Shown here piece by piece: positions 32,190-42,149 of a stretch of 64,000 bases of DNA (position 1 is its first letter; each line of letters begins with the position of its first letter). Origin of the DNA: Paralithodes platypus. Taxonomy: Eukaryota > Arthropoda > Malacostraca > Decapoda > Lithodidae. Below the pieces are notes generated by a model, which made no database searches, had not been told where the DNA came from, and was given only the letters and a program-made list of their open reading frames with translations. The position numbers and the translations under genes were made by a program. Where the stretch lies: NCBI GenBank assembly GCA_032716605.1, contig CM064506.1, positions 22,716,262 to 22,780,261 of the forward strand, given 5' to 3'.

Positions 32190-32611
32190 CACGCTCTCTT
32201 TCTCTATCTATCTGTCTGTCTGTCTGTCTGTCTAACTGTCTAGCTATATGTTTATCTATCTGTCTATCTATCTATATATCTATATCTATTTAAGCCGTGA
32301 ACCAACTATGAGATAAATGTGCTACACAATCCTCTTAATATGTACAAAGTTCTATGTACCTTTTACGAAATAAAATATTGAGTCTGAGTCTATCTATCTA
32401 TCTATCTATCTCTATCTATCTGTCTATCTATATATATTAATCTATCTATCTATCACATCAATAATCTTTTATATACAAAACACAGAACCAACTATGTAAT
32501 AAGGAATGTTAGTTTAATGTTTACTACTTCAATAACTTTGTAAAAAGTGGATACATAAATTTGTTTAAGAAATATTATTATGACTGACTGACTATCTTTC
32601 AATTTATCTAC

Positions 32612-32665
<54 letters not shown>

Positions 32666-32670
32666 GCCTG
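32190..32670. repeat. (CTAT)n/(CTGT)n microsatellite clusters
   Basis: Three clusters (32198-32290, 32390-32455 and 32605-32676). The DNA between them contains repeated 'gaaccaactatg.gataa' (32299 and 32486). Confidence 0.85.
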
Positions 32671-32874
32671 TCTGTCTAATTCAGTTTTTGGTGCTTATAA
32701 TAACCATAACTTATTCTCATTTTTGCAGGCAGTCTTCCTCAGCGACTATTTGTTTATGATAAACTCTAGCATTTCGTCTGTTCTAGATTATTTGAACACC
32801 CAAGCCATACAACTATAATCGCAGCCATCCACAACTGAGAAATGATGTAGTCGAATCAATCTTAGCACTTTTTT

Positions 32875-33220
32875 TTAGGGGAGATGGGTAATTTTCTAGA
32901 ACCCCTTCTCCCTCATGTTTAGCCCCATTAGTTTTCAGATTTTAGGATGTTTGCCCATTTAGCTTGCCGATTTTAAGACCTTTCGTCACATTTCTTTGTC
33001 ATAAAACCGTTCATGCTATTTAGGCGAACGATAGTGAGCTTGTAATTTTGGAAGAACCGGCCTTCGGTCGTGACGTGTTTCTATCGAAAACAAATCAACT
33101 TAATCTAGAAGGGGGATTTAATGGATTTGTTTTAAGCTTGATGAAGGTCTAGCGAGGAAACTAAAAAAATAAATTAATATATAAATATATAGACTCAATA
33201 AATAACCACTGTCCCCTTCA
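32875..33220 (+). mobile_element. Family A MITE
   Basis: ttttTTAGGGGAGATGGG left end and 'ccactgtccccttcaag' right end. The GCGAGCGATAGCGAGCC block is partly deleted. Confidence 0.75.
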
Positions 33221-33379
33221 AGTGAGTTGCTTATTGTTTCAAATTACCCTGTCAGATAATAGGTTCGCAGAAAATTCAATATGGCCTAAATAAAAAAACA
33301 CATTACGCTGACAGTTCTTGATAATTTCAGGATAACACAGTCAGATTAGTTTTACGTAATGGTGGTTACTGGTAAGTGA

Positions 33380-33743
33380 TTAAGAGGGATGGGCGTATTT
33401 ATTTCCATATTTATGTATCTTTTTATAATTCTTTTAGTTTCCTCCCTAGACTTCCATCAAACTTTTAAAAAATACCCCACATGACCCTCCTTCAACATTT
33501 TTAATTATTCGATAGAAAAATGCCCCGGCCGAAGGCCAGTTTCTCTAAAATTACAGGCTTGCTATCGCTCACCAAGAAAAATCGACACCTAAATGACACA
33601 AAAAGTAAAATGATCGACAAAGAATTGGGGCGAAAAGTCCTAAAATCACCAAACTAATTGGCCGAACGTCATAAAATCTGAAAACTGATGAGGCTAACCA
33701 TGAGGGAGAAAGGGTTCTAGAAAAACGACCTATCTCCCCTAAA
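33380..33743 (-). mobile_element. Family A MITE
   Basis: TTAAGAGGGATGGGCG to CTATCTCCCCTAA. The hairpin GGCCGAAGGCC is intact. Confidence 0.8.
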
Positions 33744-34220
33744 GTGAAACTATATCCTTAATGTGTCCCCATTCACTACTACGAGACCAGGGATACCAAG
33801 TCCCTAGATAGTAAATAAATGCCGAAAATCACTAGAATAATACCGCAATCTCTACAATATCGCTCCAAAAGGGCTCAAATCTACAGAAAGTCGCTAGAAT
33901 TCATGTCGCTAGATGTAAGAATCCAGACCAGACCAGATGGCTGGAGTAAGATAGGAAAGAAGAGTAATTGGACAGAGGAAGAACAGACTGAGAGGTGAAA
34001 AGTACAGTAGACGACGGAAAGTTCTCTGGTGTAAGAATGGGCCGCTAGATCGAAGGTAATACCTCTAGATCTAGCGGAAAAGTAGCTAAATTGGCAACAT
34101 TGTATGAGTCGGTGAGCTTCAAGTTGAAATGGGGTTAGTATTTTTGTGTTCGGTTTTCAGTCCGCCAATTTCCAAACTACTAGTAATTACCCCTCCTGTC
34201 TCTATTGGGGCTTGTTCTGT

Positions 34221-34223
<3 letters not shown>
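33744..34223. other. No recognisable feature
   Basis: 'gtcgctaga' and 'ctctagatctagcggaaa' recur imperfectly, but no family could be defined. No coding signal. Confidence 0.4.
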
Positions 34224-34265
<42 letters not shown>

Positions 34266-34314
34266 GCTAGCTATTTATCTATATATATGTTTCTATATCT
34301 ATATAAATATATAT

Positions 34315-34366
<52 letters not shown>
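34224..34366. repeat. (CT)n and (AT)n microsatellites
   Basis: CT at 34224-34265 and AT at 34315-34366. Confidence 0.9.
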
Positions 34367-34368
<2 letters not shown>

Positions 34369-34425
34369 CGTCGGCTATCGTCCTGACGGTCGGCGGTTCG
34401 AACCCCACTGAGAGATTAGAAACAT
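34367..34425 (+). repeat. Partial tRNA-like sequence
   Basis: A perfect B box GGTTCGAACCC at 34394-34404, preceded by 'tcggctatcgtcctgacggt'. A proper A box and acceptor stem are missing (the region upstream is a TA microsatellite). Probably a SINE remnant. Confidence 0.4.
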
Positions 34426-34574
34426 ATATATATATATATAAATAAATATATACCCAGTGAACAACCAGAGTAATGGTACAAATACCTCTCCCCACAAGGA
34501 AGTGTTGGGAAAAGAATGTTTGGCACCCAAGCAGAATGAACTCACGCGAGGATATACCGTAGACGTATACCACA

Positions 34575-34620
34575 CGGAACCCACCACGGAACCCACCACG
34601 GAACCCACCACGGAACACTG
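34575..34620 (+). repeat. 13-bp tandem repeat
   Basis: About 3.5 copies of 'cacggaacccacc'. Confidence 0.85.
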
Positions 34621-34643
34621 TCTGGGTACGCACGCTACTTCGA

Positions 34644-34858
34644 TTAACCCCTTCTGTACCGACGACGACTTTTCATCTTTATACTGACTACTTTTATACA
34701 TTTTTGTTTTCACTTTAAAAATGGCCTCCAGCAATTAACAGGCGTCGAACTATCTCACTTAACCGTTTTTACCACCACAGATTCTACTCAAGCTGCACAA
34801 AACCGTCTAAATATAGCTACAACAGAATCTGAAAGACGTCCCCGGTACGGCGACGACT
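34644..34858. mobile_element. Family C1 MITE
   Basis: TTAACCCCTTCTGTACCGAC at the left and 'gaaagacgtccccggtacgg' at the right. The right terminal TTAA is absent and the sequence passes straight into a second C1 copy. Confidence 0.65.
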
Positions 34859-35044
34859 TTCTAATTTTATTCTAGCTATATTTAGATGATCTTGTGCAGT
34901 TTAAGAAGGATCTGTGGTAGTAAAAAGGCTTATGCGACATCATTCGAAGCTTGGTAATTGCTGGATGCTCATTTTAAATTGAAAAATATCGTCTACCAGT
35001 AGCCAGCATAGTTAACAGAACGTCACCGGTACTGTATGGGTTAA
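34849..35044. mobile_element. Family C1 MITE, fused to previous copy
   Basis: Starts at 'ggtacggcgacgactttct' and ends 'cgtcaccggtactgtatggg' + TTAA (35041-35044), which is also the first TTAA of the following family A fragment. Confidence 0.65.
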
Positions 35045-35116
35045 AGGTGAGATTTACGCTTACGGGGTTTTTTCTGGATCCCCTTTCCCTCATGCTTAGC
35101 CCCATTGGTTTTGAGA
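35041..35116 (+). mobile_element. Family A MITE, left 75 bp only
   Basis: 'ttaaaggtgagatttacg...ttttctggatcccctttccctcatgcttagccccattggttttgaga' is the left terminal part. The remainder is gone. Confidence 0.65.
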
Positions 35117-35177
35117 AAGAAAGGCGGCCTCGTATATCATAAATGTCAAAATAATATAGTTGATTCTACAATATACA

Positions 35178-35178
<1 letters not shown>

Positions 35179-35222
<44 letters not shown>
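35179..35222. repeat. (TA)n microsatellite
   Basis: About 22 TA units. Confidence 0.9.
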
Positions 35223-35227
<5 letters not shown>

Positions 35228-35369
35228 AACCAAAAGGAAACAAACTTTAACCTAACACAGTAATATTGGTGTGTTCCAGCGCTTCCTTTCCGCGACAAAA
35301 TATTCAAGGGGCTTAAATTTCCTCCGAACCGGAGTGGACAAAGATCATATGAAGCTTTATAAATTGCTC

Positions 35370-35800
35370 CCTCACATTCACCTCCCTCCTCCATCCTCCC
35401 CCCCCCCCCCCTCCCCAACCCTAACGCCAGCCTTCTCCTCCAACTCCTCCCCATCCCTTCCCCCACAACCCCCTACCAGCCGTCTCCTCCTCCCCTCTCA
35501 ACCTCCTTCACCTTCCCTCCCTCCACCTCCTTCCCCTCCCTCCACCCTCACCATCCACCTACAACCCCCTCCACCTCCCTCTTCCCTCCCTCCACCTACC
35601 TCCCCCTTCAACCCCAACCCCCTCCAGCCGTCTCCACCTCCCTCCCCACCCCCCCCTCCACTCCTAACTTCCTCCATCTCCTCCCCCCTCCCTCCTCGCC
35701 CTCCACCCCAACCTCCTCCATCTCCCTCCTCCTCCCACCCGCTCCACCCCCTCCTTCCACTTCCTCCTCCTCCTCCTTCCTCCTCCACTCGATCTCTCCC
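35370..35800 (-). repeat. Polypyrimidine (CCT/CCTCC) tract
   Basis: About 430 bp of nearly pure C/T on the plus strand (purine on the minus strand). The proline-rich frame (35271-36002) is compositional. Confidence 0.85.
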
Positions 35801-35898
35801 GCGTTCTTCCACCCGTTTCCGTTTTTCGCCATTAGCATTCCGTCGTCATCTCACTTTCCATTTATCTTGTGGTGGCAGTGGTTATTTTTTTCCCTATA

Positions 35899-35921
35899 TA
35901 CAGTATATATATATATATATA

Positions 35922-35959
<38 letters not shown>

Positions 35960-35985
35960 TGTATATATTATATATTTATTTATTT
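35899..35985. repeat. (AT)n microsatellite
   Basis: Interrupted AT runs. Confidence 0.85.
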
Positions 35986-36024
35986 ATTGGTGTATATATT
36001 AAGGTATTTATTGATGTATTGATT

Positions 36025-36378
36025 GATTTTTCAGCTTCCTCGCTAGACATTCATCAAGCTTTAAAAAAAAAAAAAAAAAAAAAAAAAACATAAATCCCCT
36101 TTCAAGATAAATTTGTAAATGTTTCGGTAGAAAAATATCCCGGCCTAAGACCGGTTCCTCCACAATTAGTCTCGTTATCGCTCGCCACAAAACAATCGAC
36201 ACCCTAATGGCACGACAGATCTTAATATTGACAGAAAATGGGTCGAAAGGTCTTAAAATCGACAACTAATGGGGCGAACGTCTTAAAATCAACAACTAAT
36301 GGGGCGAACGTCTTAAAATCTCATAACTAAGCATAAGGGAGAAGGGGGTCCAGAAAAAAAACCCCACCTCCCCCTTAA
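36025..36378 (-). mobile_element. Family A MITE with a duplicated internal unit
   Basis: Right end CCACCTCCCCCTTAA. An internal unit is exactly repeated: 'caactaatggggcgaacgtc' occurs at about 36262 and again at 36292. The left end starts in 'agcttcctcgctagac'. Confidence 0.75.
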
Positions 36379-36577
36379 GTCTCTTCTCCCCTCTTGTCTT
36401 CCTTGCAAGTCTTTCCGAATTCTCCAGTCTTTTATTTTATTTTAAATTTGTTTTGGTGTTGCTAAAGATATACTACCATTATACATGTATATATATTTTT
36501 TTGTTTTCTCATTTCATTAGGGAACCAGCCACGTGTAGCATGGTGTGCGGAGATAGTGACGAAAGGAGCCTGGGATA

Positions 36578-36672
36578 TTTAAAGCCCCTCCTGTACCGGC
36601 GACGTCTTTTTTGTACATTACTCTGGCCACTATTAGACGATTTTATTCATCACTTATTTGGCTGACTGTACT
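36578..36672 (+). mobile_element. Chimeric C1-half / T-end sequence
   Basis: 'cctcctgtaccggcgacgtc' to 'ttagacgattttattcat' is the left half of a family C1 element. It is fused directly to 'cacttatttggctgactgta', the terminal end of a family T element. Confidence 0.55.
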
Positions 36673-36785
36673 CCTACCTCTTTCTCAACTTCCGCAATTT
36701 TTTTTTTTTTTTTCTTAAGAGGCTTTCTCATAGTCTAGAAATATTTCTTCTGAGTACACCGTCAAAGGATTTCTTTCTCAATGAA

Positions 36786-37362
36786 GCGGGTGTCATACGA
36801 GCGATTATTACATCAAATTTTATGGGCAATAGTTCTGTGGTAGCTTCAAAATATAAGTTCCCTGAGAATTAAGGGGAGATGGGTCGTTTTATTGGTCCCC
36901 TTTCTCCCTCGTGTTAAGCCCCATTTGTTTTGAGATTATAAGACATTCTGCCCATTAGTTTGGCGATTTTAACACCTTTCGCCCCATTAATTTGCCAATG
37001 TTAAGACCTTTCATGCCATTTAGGTATAGATTTTTTTTCCTGGTAAGCGATAGCGAGCCAAAACAAAATTAAGGCCGGAAAATGTTTCTACCGATAAATT
37101 TACATATTTATTTTGAAGAGGGGTCTAGGTTTTTTTCTTCTTCTAAACTTGATGGAGGTCTAGTGAGAAAACTAAGAAATAAAGGAATTGATAAATGAAT
37201 TAATAGACCAACAAAAATCGGGCCATCTCCCCTTAAAGTACCTAACGTAATTTGTCTTCCATCTAGTTTCCAATTCCAATGTGAAAGAGCCTCAAAATGT
37301 TACGAGAAAAAACTTGTAAATCGAAAATTGCCGGAAAAAGCGCTCGTGTAACAGTACCGGCT
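36786..37362. mobile_element. Family F MITE containing a nested family A copy
   Basis: Left part 'gtgtcatacgagcgattatt' up to 'ttccctgagaa'. After 37236 the element resumes with 'gtacctaacgtaatttgtct', 'ccaatgtgaaagagcctcaa' and ends 'aaagcgctcgtgtaacagta'. The right part aligns with the reverse complement of the copy at 24846-25051. Removal of the nested element leaves one TTAA. Confidence 0.65.
36869..37236 (+). mobile_element. Family A MITE nested in family F
   Basis: Complete, TTAAGGGGAGATGGGTCG to GGCCATCTCCCCTTAA. The units read clearly as three direct repeats. It is flanked on both sides by family F sequence, so this insertion is dated after F. Confidence 0.85.
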
Positions 37363-37440
37363 TTAGTCTCGTCATAATTGGCAATATTTTGTCACTTCCA
37401 CCACCAAAGTTTCTCTCATTTTTCCAACGCAACAACATCT

Positions 37441-37460
37441 TCCATCTCTCTCTCTCTCTT

Positions 37461-37533
<73 letters not shown>

Positions 37534-37560
37534 CTCTCTCTCGCTCTCGCTCTCTCTCCC
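37441..37560. repeat. (CT)n-(CTAT)n-(CT)n microsatellite
   Basis: A CTAT core at 37472-37530 flanked by CT. Confidence 0.9.
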
Positions 37561-37704
37561 CCAACAACATCGTCCATCTCCTCGCTATCCCAATTTCGAC
37601 ACTTTTTCTTTCTCTTCTAAAGTTTCTGGGCGAAAACATGTTCTTTCTCTTATCCTTTGACCGGCACCTTCCCTTGCAAAACTTTTTGCTGCAACATATC
37701 TTTA

Positions 37705-37922
37705 TTAACCCCTTCTGTACCGGCGACGTATTTTCAATTCTATCTTATAGCTATAGTTCGACGATTTTGTGCAATTTACGAAGGATGTGTGGTAGTAAAA
37801 ATGGTATAGTGAGATAGTTCGAAGGCTGTGAATAGCTGGAGGCCCATTTAAAATTGAAAACAATCGTCTAATAGTAGCCAGAATAAAGTTAAAAAGACCA
37901 TCACCGGTACAGAAGGGGTTAA
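37705..37922. mobile_element. Family C1 MITE, complete
   Basis: TTAACCCCTTCTGTACCGGC...CCGGTACAGAAGGGGTTAA with clean inverted ends. The best C1 representative in the window. Its last TTAA is shared with the next element. Confidence 0.8.
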
Positions 37923-38116
37923 CCCGTTGAGGACTATGGCGCATTTTGACATTTTAATGTAACTATTATTGGCTTAGTAAGGGTATATGGAAGTCAGAGG
38001 GTTAATCGAGATCATATTTACCCTATTAATTCCCACAGATCCTTCCTCAGTTGTAAAATATCGCCTAATGATAGCCAGAATAAACTGTCACAATGCGTTA
38101 TGCATCACAACCCCTC
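37919..38116. mobile_element. Family C2 MITE, abutting C1
   Basis: TTAACCCGTTGAGGACTATG to 'acaacccctcaaggggttaa'. The interior has 'atcctt.cctcagttgtaaa' and 'cgcctaatgatagccagaat', shared with C1 arms. C1 and C2 are therefore related families. Confidence 0.75.
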
Positions 38117-38154
38117 AAGGGGTTAATTTGCCTGTTTACTTCATCAAAACAATT

Positions 38155-38466
38155 TTAAGTGGGGATTTATAATTTGTTCCTAGACCTCCATCAAAGCTTA
38201 AAATTACACTCCCTAGACCCTCTTTCAATATATATTTGTACATTTTTCGCTAGAATAATGTCAGGCCGAAGGCCAGTTTCTCTTAAATTACAGGCTCGTT
38301 ATCACTCGCCAGGAAAAAATCGACACCTAAATGACACGAAAAGTCTTCATGGTGACAAAGAAATGGGACGAAAATCGCCAAAGTAATGAGCCGAACGTCA
38401 TAAAATCTGAAAAGAAATGGGGCTTAACATGAGGAAGAAAGGGGTCCAGAGAAACGGGCCATCTGC
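38155..38466 (-). mobile_element. Family A MITE, right end truncated
   Basis: TTAAGTGGGGATTTATAA left end. The right end stops at 'gggccatctgcattgac', lacking CCCCTTAA. Confidence 0.75.
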
Positions 38467-38530
38467 ATTGACAAGGTAGCCCGCCCTTTAGGATGCCTTA
38501 TATAATACAACATATCAAGGTTGCTATTAC

Positions 38531-38630
38531 ACAGATATATATATATAGATAGAAAGATAGACAAAAAGATAGATAGAGACAAATAGATAGACAGAAAGGT
38601 AGCAAAATAGATAGATAGAGAGAGAGAGAG
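38531..38630. repeat. (GATA)n and (GA)n
   Basis: AGATAG-type repeats then (GA)n preceding repeat H. Confidence 0.85.
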
Positions 38631-38750
38631 AGTTACACAGAGTTACACAGATACTCCGTCCTCACAGACCGTGCGTTCCCAACTAGGTGGTCCGGCCTTA
38701 ATACTACTAGACAGGGACAGTTTATAGTGGAAGAACAAGATAGTAAAGGA
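38631..38750 (+). repeat. Interspersed repeat H, second copy
   Basis: Matches 4572-4710 over nearly its whole length ('ggtggtccggccttaatact', 'agggacagtttatagtgg'). Again preceded by (GA)n. Confidence 0.6.
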
Positions 38751-39149
38751 GAGAGAGAGAGAGAGAGAGTCATGCGAATTGACAAAGCGGAAGACACAAC
38801 CAAGCAAATAGGACACACAGATTGGGAGCAAGCCTTGAATAATAGTGGGAGATTTATACAGAAATTGCTTGGAAGGGAAAGGACTGAGATACTGAAGGTG
38901 ATAAGTAGAAGGAGGTGTCTTCTTTTTTCATCTACTTTTCCTCTCTTTCTTCTGGTTTTCTTATTCAACCCTTTCTTCTTATTTGTTTATATATTTGTTT
39001 GTCTTATTTATTGGTGTTGTCCGTTTTAATTTCGTGTCTTTTTTTTCGTTGTATTTTTTTATTTTACCATCTCAAGCGAAATGCTAAGGTAATGTTTACA
39101 GATGCTAGATCAGCATTAGCTTATACAGTATAGATCTTAGATAACTTGT
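38751..39149 (+). other. Unrecognised frame and AT-rich DNA
   Basis: A plus-strand frame at 38770-38913 (MRIDKAEDTTKQIGHTDWEQ...) has gene-like amino-acid composition for about 45 residues and then degenerates into hydrophobic low-complexity sequence. It has no start context, splice signals or known motif that I recognise. It may be a fragment of a mobile-element ORF. Confidence 0.25.
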
Positions 39150-39153
39150 GAGG

Positions 39154-39157
<4 letters not shown>

Positions 39158-39211
<54 letters not shown>
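39158..39211. repeat. (CT)n microsatellite
   Basis: About 27 CT units. Confidence 0.95.
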
Positions 39212-39217
<6 letters not shown>

Positions 39218-39275
39218 ACCAGCAGAGTGAAAAGTTTGACCCTGAACACAAAGAAGCAATGGAAGAATGCTCTGG

Positions 39276-39652
39276 TTAAGGGGGGTCACTTGCTTTTTTC
39301 TCTTTCTCTCTTTCTCTGGCTTGTATCCATTCGGCCCCATTCAGCCAACTGTTTTAAGTTAAGACGTTTATCCCCATCCAGGTGTCAATTTCTTCCTGGC
39401 GAGCGATAGCGAGCCAGCATTGTATGGAGAAATCCGGCTTCGCCAGAGACATTTTTCTATTGAAAAATTTACAAATTTAGCTTGCTGTGAAACAATGATA
39501 TATATATGCTGGCTCGCTACCACTCGCCAGGAAAATATTGACACCTGAATGGGGGTAAGCGTCTTAAAACTTTAGGCTGAATGGGGCCGAATGGATACAA
39601 ACCAAAGAGAGAGGGAGAGAAAGATAAAAAAAAGCGAGGTGGGCTCCCTTAA
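39276..39652 (+). mobile_element. Family B MITE, complete
   Basis: TTAAGGGGGGTCACTTGC to GCGAGGTGGGCTCCCTTAA. Both arms and the central hairpin (TCCGGCTTCGCCAGA) are readable. Confidence 0.8.
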
Positions 39653-39700
39653 GTTTGGCGCTGCTGGGGGGATGGATTGTTGCGATGGCAGACATTGTTT

Positions 39701-40051
39701 TTAAAAGGGGAGTAACCAGTTTTGTTTCTCTCTATGGGTTGTATCCATTCGGCCCCCATTCAGCCTACTATTTTAAGACGTTTATCCTCATCCAGGTGTC
39801 AATTTATACCTGGCTAGTTATAGCGAGCCACCATATGTTGGATAATGAGTTAGGCAGCTAGATAAATTTGTACATTTTTCGACATAAAAATGTCTCCTGC
39901 GAAGCAGGATTTGTCCATAAAATACTGGCTCGCTATCGCTCATCAGGAAAGTATCGACACCTGGATGGGGATAAATGTCTTAAAACAGTAGGTTGAATTA
40001 GGCCGAATGGATACAACCAAGAAAGAGAAAAAAGCAGATCAACCCCCTTAA
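39701..40051 (+). mobile_element. Family B MITE, complete
   Basis: TTAAAAGGGGAGTAACC to GATCAACCCCCTTAA. The central hairpin has changed to TCTCCTGCGAAGCAGGA with both sides changed together, as expected if pairing was maintained or the whole copy derives from a variant master. Confidence 0.75.
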
Positions 40052-40225
40052 TCGATTTACATAGGTACACTGATAACATAGCTATACAATGAATATAGTT
40101 GGAAATGAATACTCCTACAGGATTTGTGGAAGTTGTATAACTCTGAAGGAATTTATAGACACATCAAAATTATTATAGAAATGTATGGATCTGTTCATTT
40201 ATATCTTCTTCATGTCTCCTCACCG

Positions 40226-40228
<3 letters not shown>
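40052..40228. other. No recognisable feature
   Basis: Short unassigned sequence upstream of a TA tract. Confidence 0.35.

Positions 40229-40312
<84 letters not shown>
40229..40312. repeat. (TA)n microsatellite, 84 bp
   Basis: Uninterrupted TA. Confidence 0.95.
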
Positions 40313-40315
<3 letters not shown>

Positions 40316-40559
40316 TTTCAACATCTCGCAGCCTTCCATAAGCCAACCTCTCTTGCTATGCTAACTTTGTGAAAATATTAGAGTTTTCCTTTTCTATCGT
40401 TGTCAGGTCAGGTGAATGTATTGAGGGATAAGCCTTTACAACGGCACCTCGTAGCTACTTTCTACTTTTCCTATTTTCTGAAGAGTGTAGAGAGGGGAGA
40501 AGGAGTGTTAGAGAGTGAGAAAGCTGTTGGAGTGGCTTTGCTATGTTATTAGTCTGTAT

Positions 40560-40712
40560 ATATCGCCGAAGTGTCGCGCGACTGGGTGCGAGCATGTGAA
40601 ATACGCAAGGACGTGATACCACACCCACTAAATGTCCGCCTTGACTGGGATCGAGCCCAGGTCAAGAAGATTCACACGTGAGCGTATTCTCCACTCGACC
40701 GCCGCGGCTCTT
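40560..40712 (-). repeat. tRNA-like SINE head
   Basis: On the minus strand, 'gcggtcgagtggagaatacg' (A-box-like) is followed by 'gacctgggctcgatcccagt' with a B box GGCTCGATCCC and paired T arm. The downstream part is not recognised. An element rather than a functional gene is likely. Confidence 0.45.
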
Positions 40713-40789
40713 AAGGTTTATTTTTCAGGGGTGGAGTTAATTGTGTTGCTCTTTCCTGAACGAATTAGATATGTTCTATGACCTTTGTG

Positions 40790-40868
40790 TGAGAGAGAGA
40801 GAGAGAGAGAATTATAGTGAGAGAGAGACGACACTGAAGAACGCTTTGGAGACTTGGTGTGTGGCTGT

Positions 40869-40909
<41 letters not shown>

Positions 40910-40945
40910 TGTGTGTGTATGTGTGAGAGAGAGAATGTGTGTGTG
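40790..40945. repeat. GA/GT microsatellites
   Basis: GA, GT, GA and GT blocks in succession. Confidence 0.85.
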
Positions 40946-41039
40946 AGAGAGACGCAACTGAAGAATACTGGGTGAAGTTCGGAGCGTGCAAGATGGAGCG
41001 TGATGATGAGGTCGGTTATTGTGTGGACGTATAGAAAAC

Positions 41040-41041
<2 letters not shown>

Positions 41042-41095
<54 letters not shown>
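41042..41095. repeat. (GA)n microsatellite
   Basis: About 26 GA units. Confidence 0.95.
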
Positions 41096-41100
<5 letters not shown>

Positions 41101-41209
41101 CAACCCAAGACAAAAATGTATCTTCAGTATAAAGTATATTGCTATACACTTATACAAAACAAACTTTTAAGCTTTCTTAAGCCACCAATGCTATACCCTG
41201 TTCTAAACA

Positions 41210-41455
41210 GGTAATAATAATAATAATAATAATCGTCTGGTTACTTATATAGCGCCCGTATCTCCTCCTTCGAGGATTCTCAAGCGCTTCACACTTCTTT
41301 AATCAACCAGAGACCATTATCCATCTCCCTTGCTTATGGGGAGACAGTAAGCGCCGGCTATATCTCAGAAAAACTTTTCAATCTGAGCGGGGATCGAACA
41401 CGAGACCTGCAAGATGGGAAGCAGGCACGCTATCAACTGAGCCAGCCGGACGGTA
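41210..41455 (-). mobile_element. tRNA-derived SINE (tRNA-Gly-like head), with (TAA)n tail
   Basis: The minus strand starts 'ccggctggctcagttgatag' (A-box-like), then 'ctgcttcccatcttgcag', an anticodon-arm-like hairpin with CCC in the loop position, then 'cgtgttcgatccccgctc' (B box GTTCGATCC). A body with 'cgccggcttactgtctcccc' follows, then 'gaagcgcttgagaatcc' and 'tataagtaacc', ending in ATTATT repeats. This is the standard SINE order: tRNA-like head, unrelated body, short A/T repeat tail. Confidence 0.65.
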
Positions 41456-41461
41456 GGTCAG

Positions 41462-41640
41462 AAATCGTGAACCCCAACTCTTGTAACTCAAATAGGGCTA
41501 GTGTAAAAGGGGTTGTACTCTTCCACACCTATTCCCTGGCTGACTCTTCCCAAATGCTAGAGATATTAGCTTGATTACTCCACTCGTTTCTGAGTTATAG
41601 AGGTTAATAGTCAAGATTGTTGGCCTACTAATAATTAATA
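41462..41640. mobile_element. Family E palindromic repeat, partial
   Basis: 'cttgtaactcaaatagggct' and 'ctcgtttctgagttatagag' are inverted partners, and 'ggctgactcttcccaaatgc' is the reverse complement of 'catttgggaagagtcggtc' in the copy at 60365-60563. Confidence 0.6.
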
Positions 41641-41782
41641 GACTATAGGACAGCGGGTTTCACTAGGCAGAGCCCACTCGCCTGTTATATAGAGATAGAA
41701 GCTCTATTGGATTATTAAGCCAGCACACTGTAAGTCAAGAATAACGTCAGGACTGAAACCTCTATTTGAGAACTCCAGTCCT

Positions 41783-41960
41783 TTCGTTGTTTCATGTGGT
41801 GAAGCTAAACCCTCCCTCCAAACAACATAATATGGTAGTAGTCAAACTTTAAACCACCTAACTATGTAATGTTTAATATAATGTTCCCTACTTCTGTAGT
41901 TTCATGTGGTGAAGCGAAGTAGCGAACCTTCTTTCCAAGCAACACATTACGTATCCCTAA
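41783..41960 (+). repeat. Degenerate 'TTTCATGTGGTGAAGC' repeats, left cluster
   Basis: Units at 41786 and 41896 share 'gtttcatgtggtgaagc', 'cctcc(c/t)tccaa(a/g)caac' and 'attacgtatccctaa'. Equivalent units lie at 45487-45670 on the far side of J-1. Confidence 0.7.
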
Positions 41961-42149
41961 TTGTGTTGTTGTTGTTGTTGTTGATGTTCCCCAAGCCGGA
42001 ACCAAGGCCAAAGCCAATTGTTAAGAGCAAACCTGGTGGTCCCTCGGATATCCACCCCCGGCAGGGTTGGGTCATCGACACAGGGCCCTCCCGGTCGTCA
42101 TCATGCGACTGTGTCAAGAGCATTGCAACGTCCCAAAGCTGCTCGTTAG

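Noticed and set aside
35271..36002. Proline-rich protein frame of 243 codons
   Set aside because: It consists of a CCT-rich polypyrimidine tract continuing into TA repeats, which is purely compositional.
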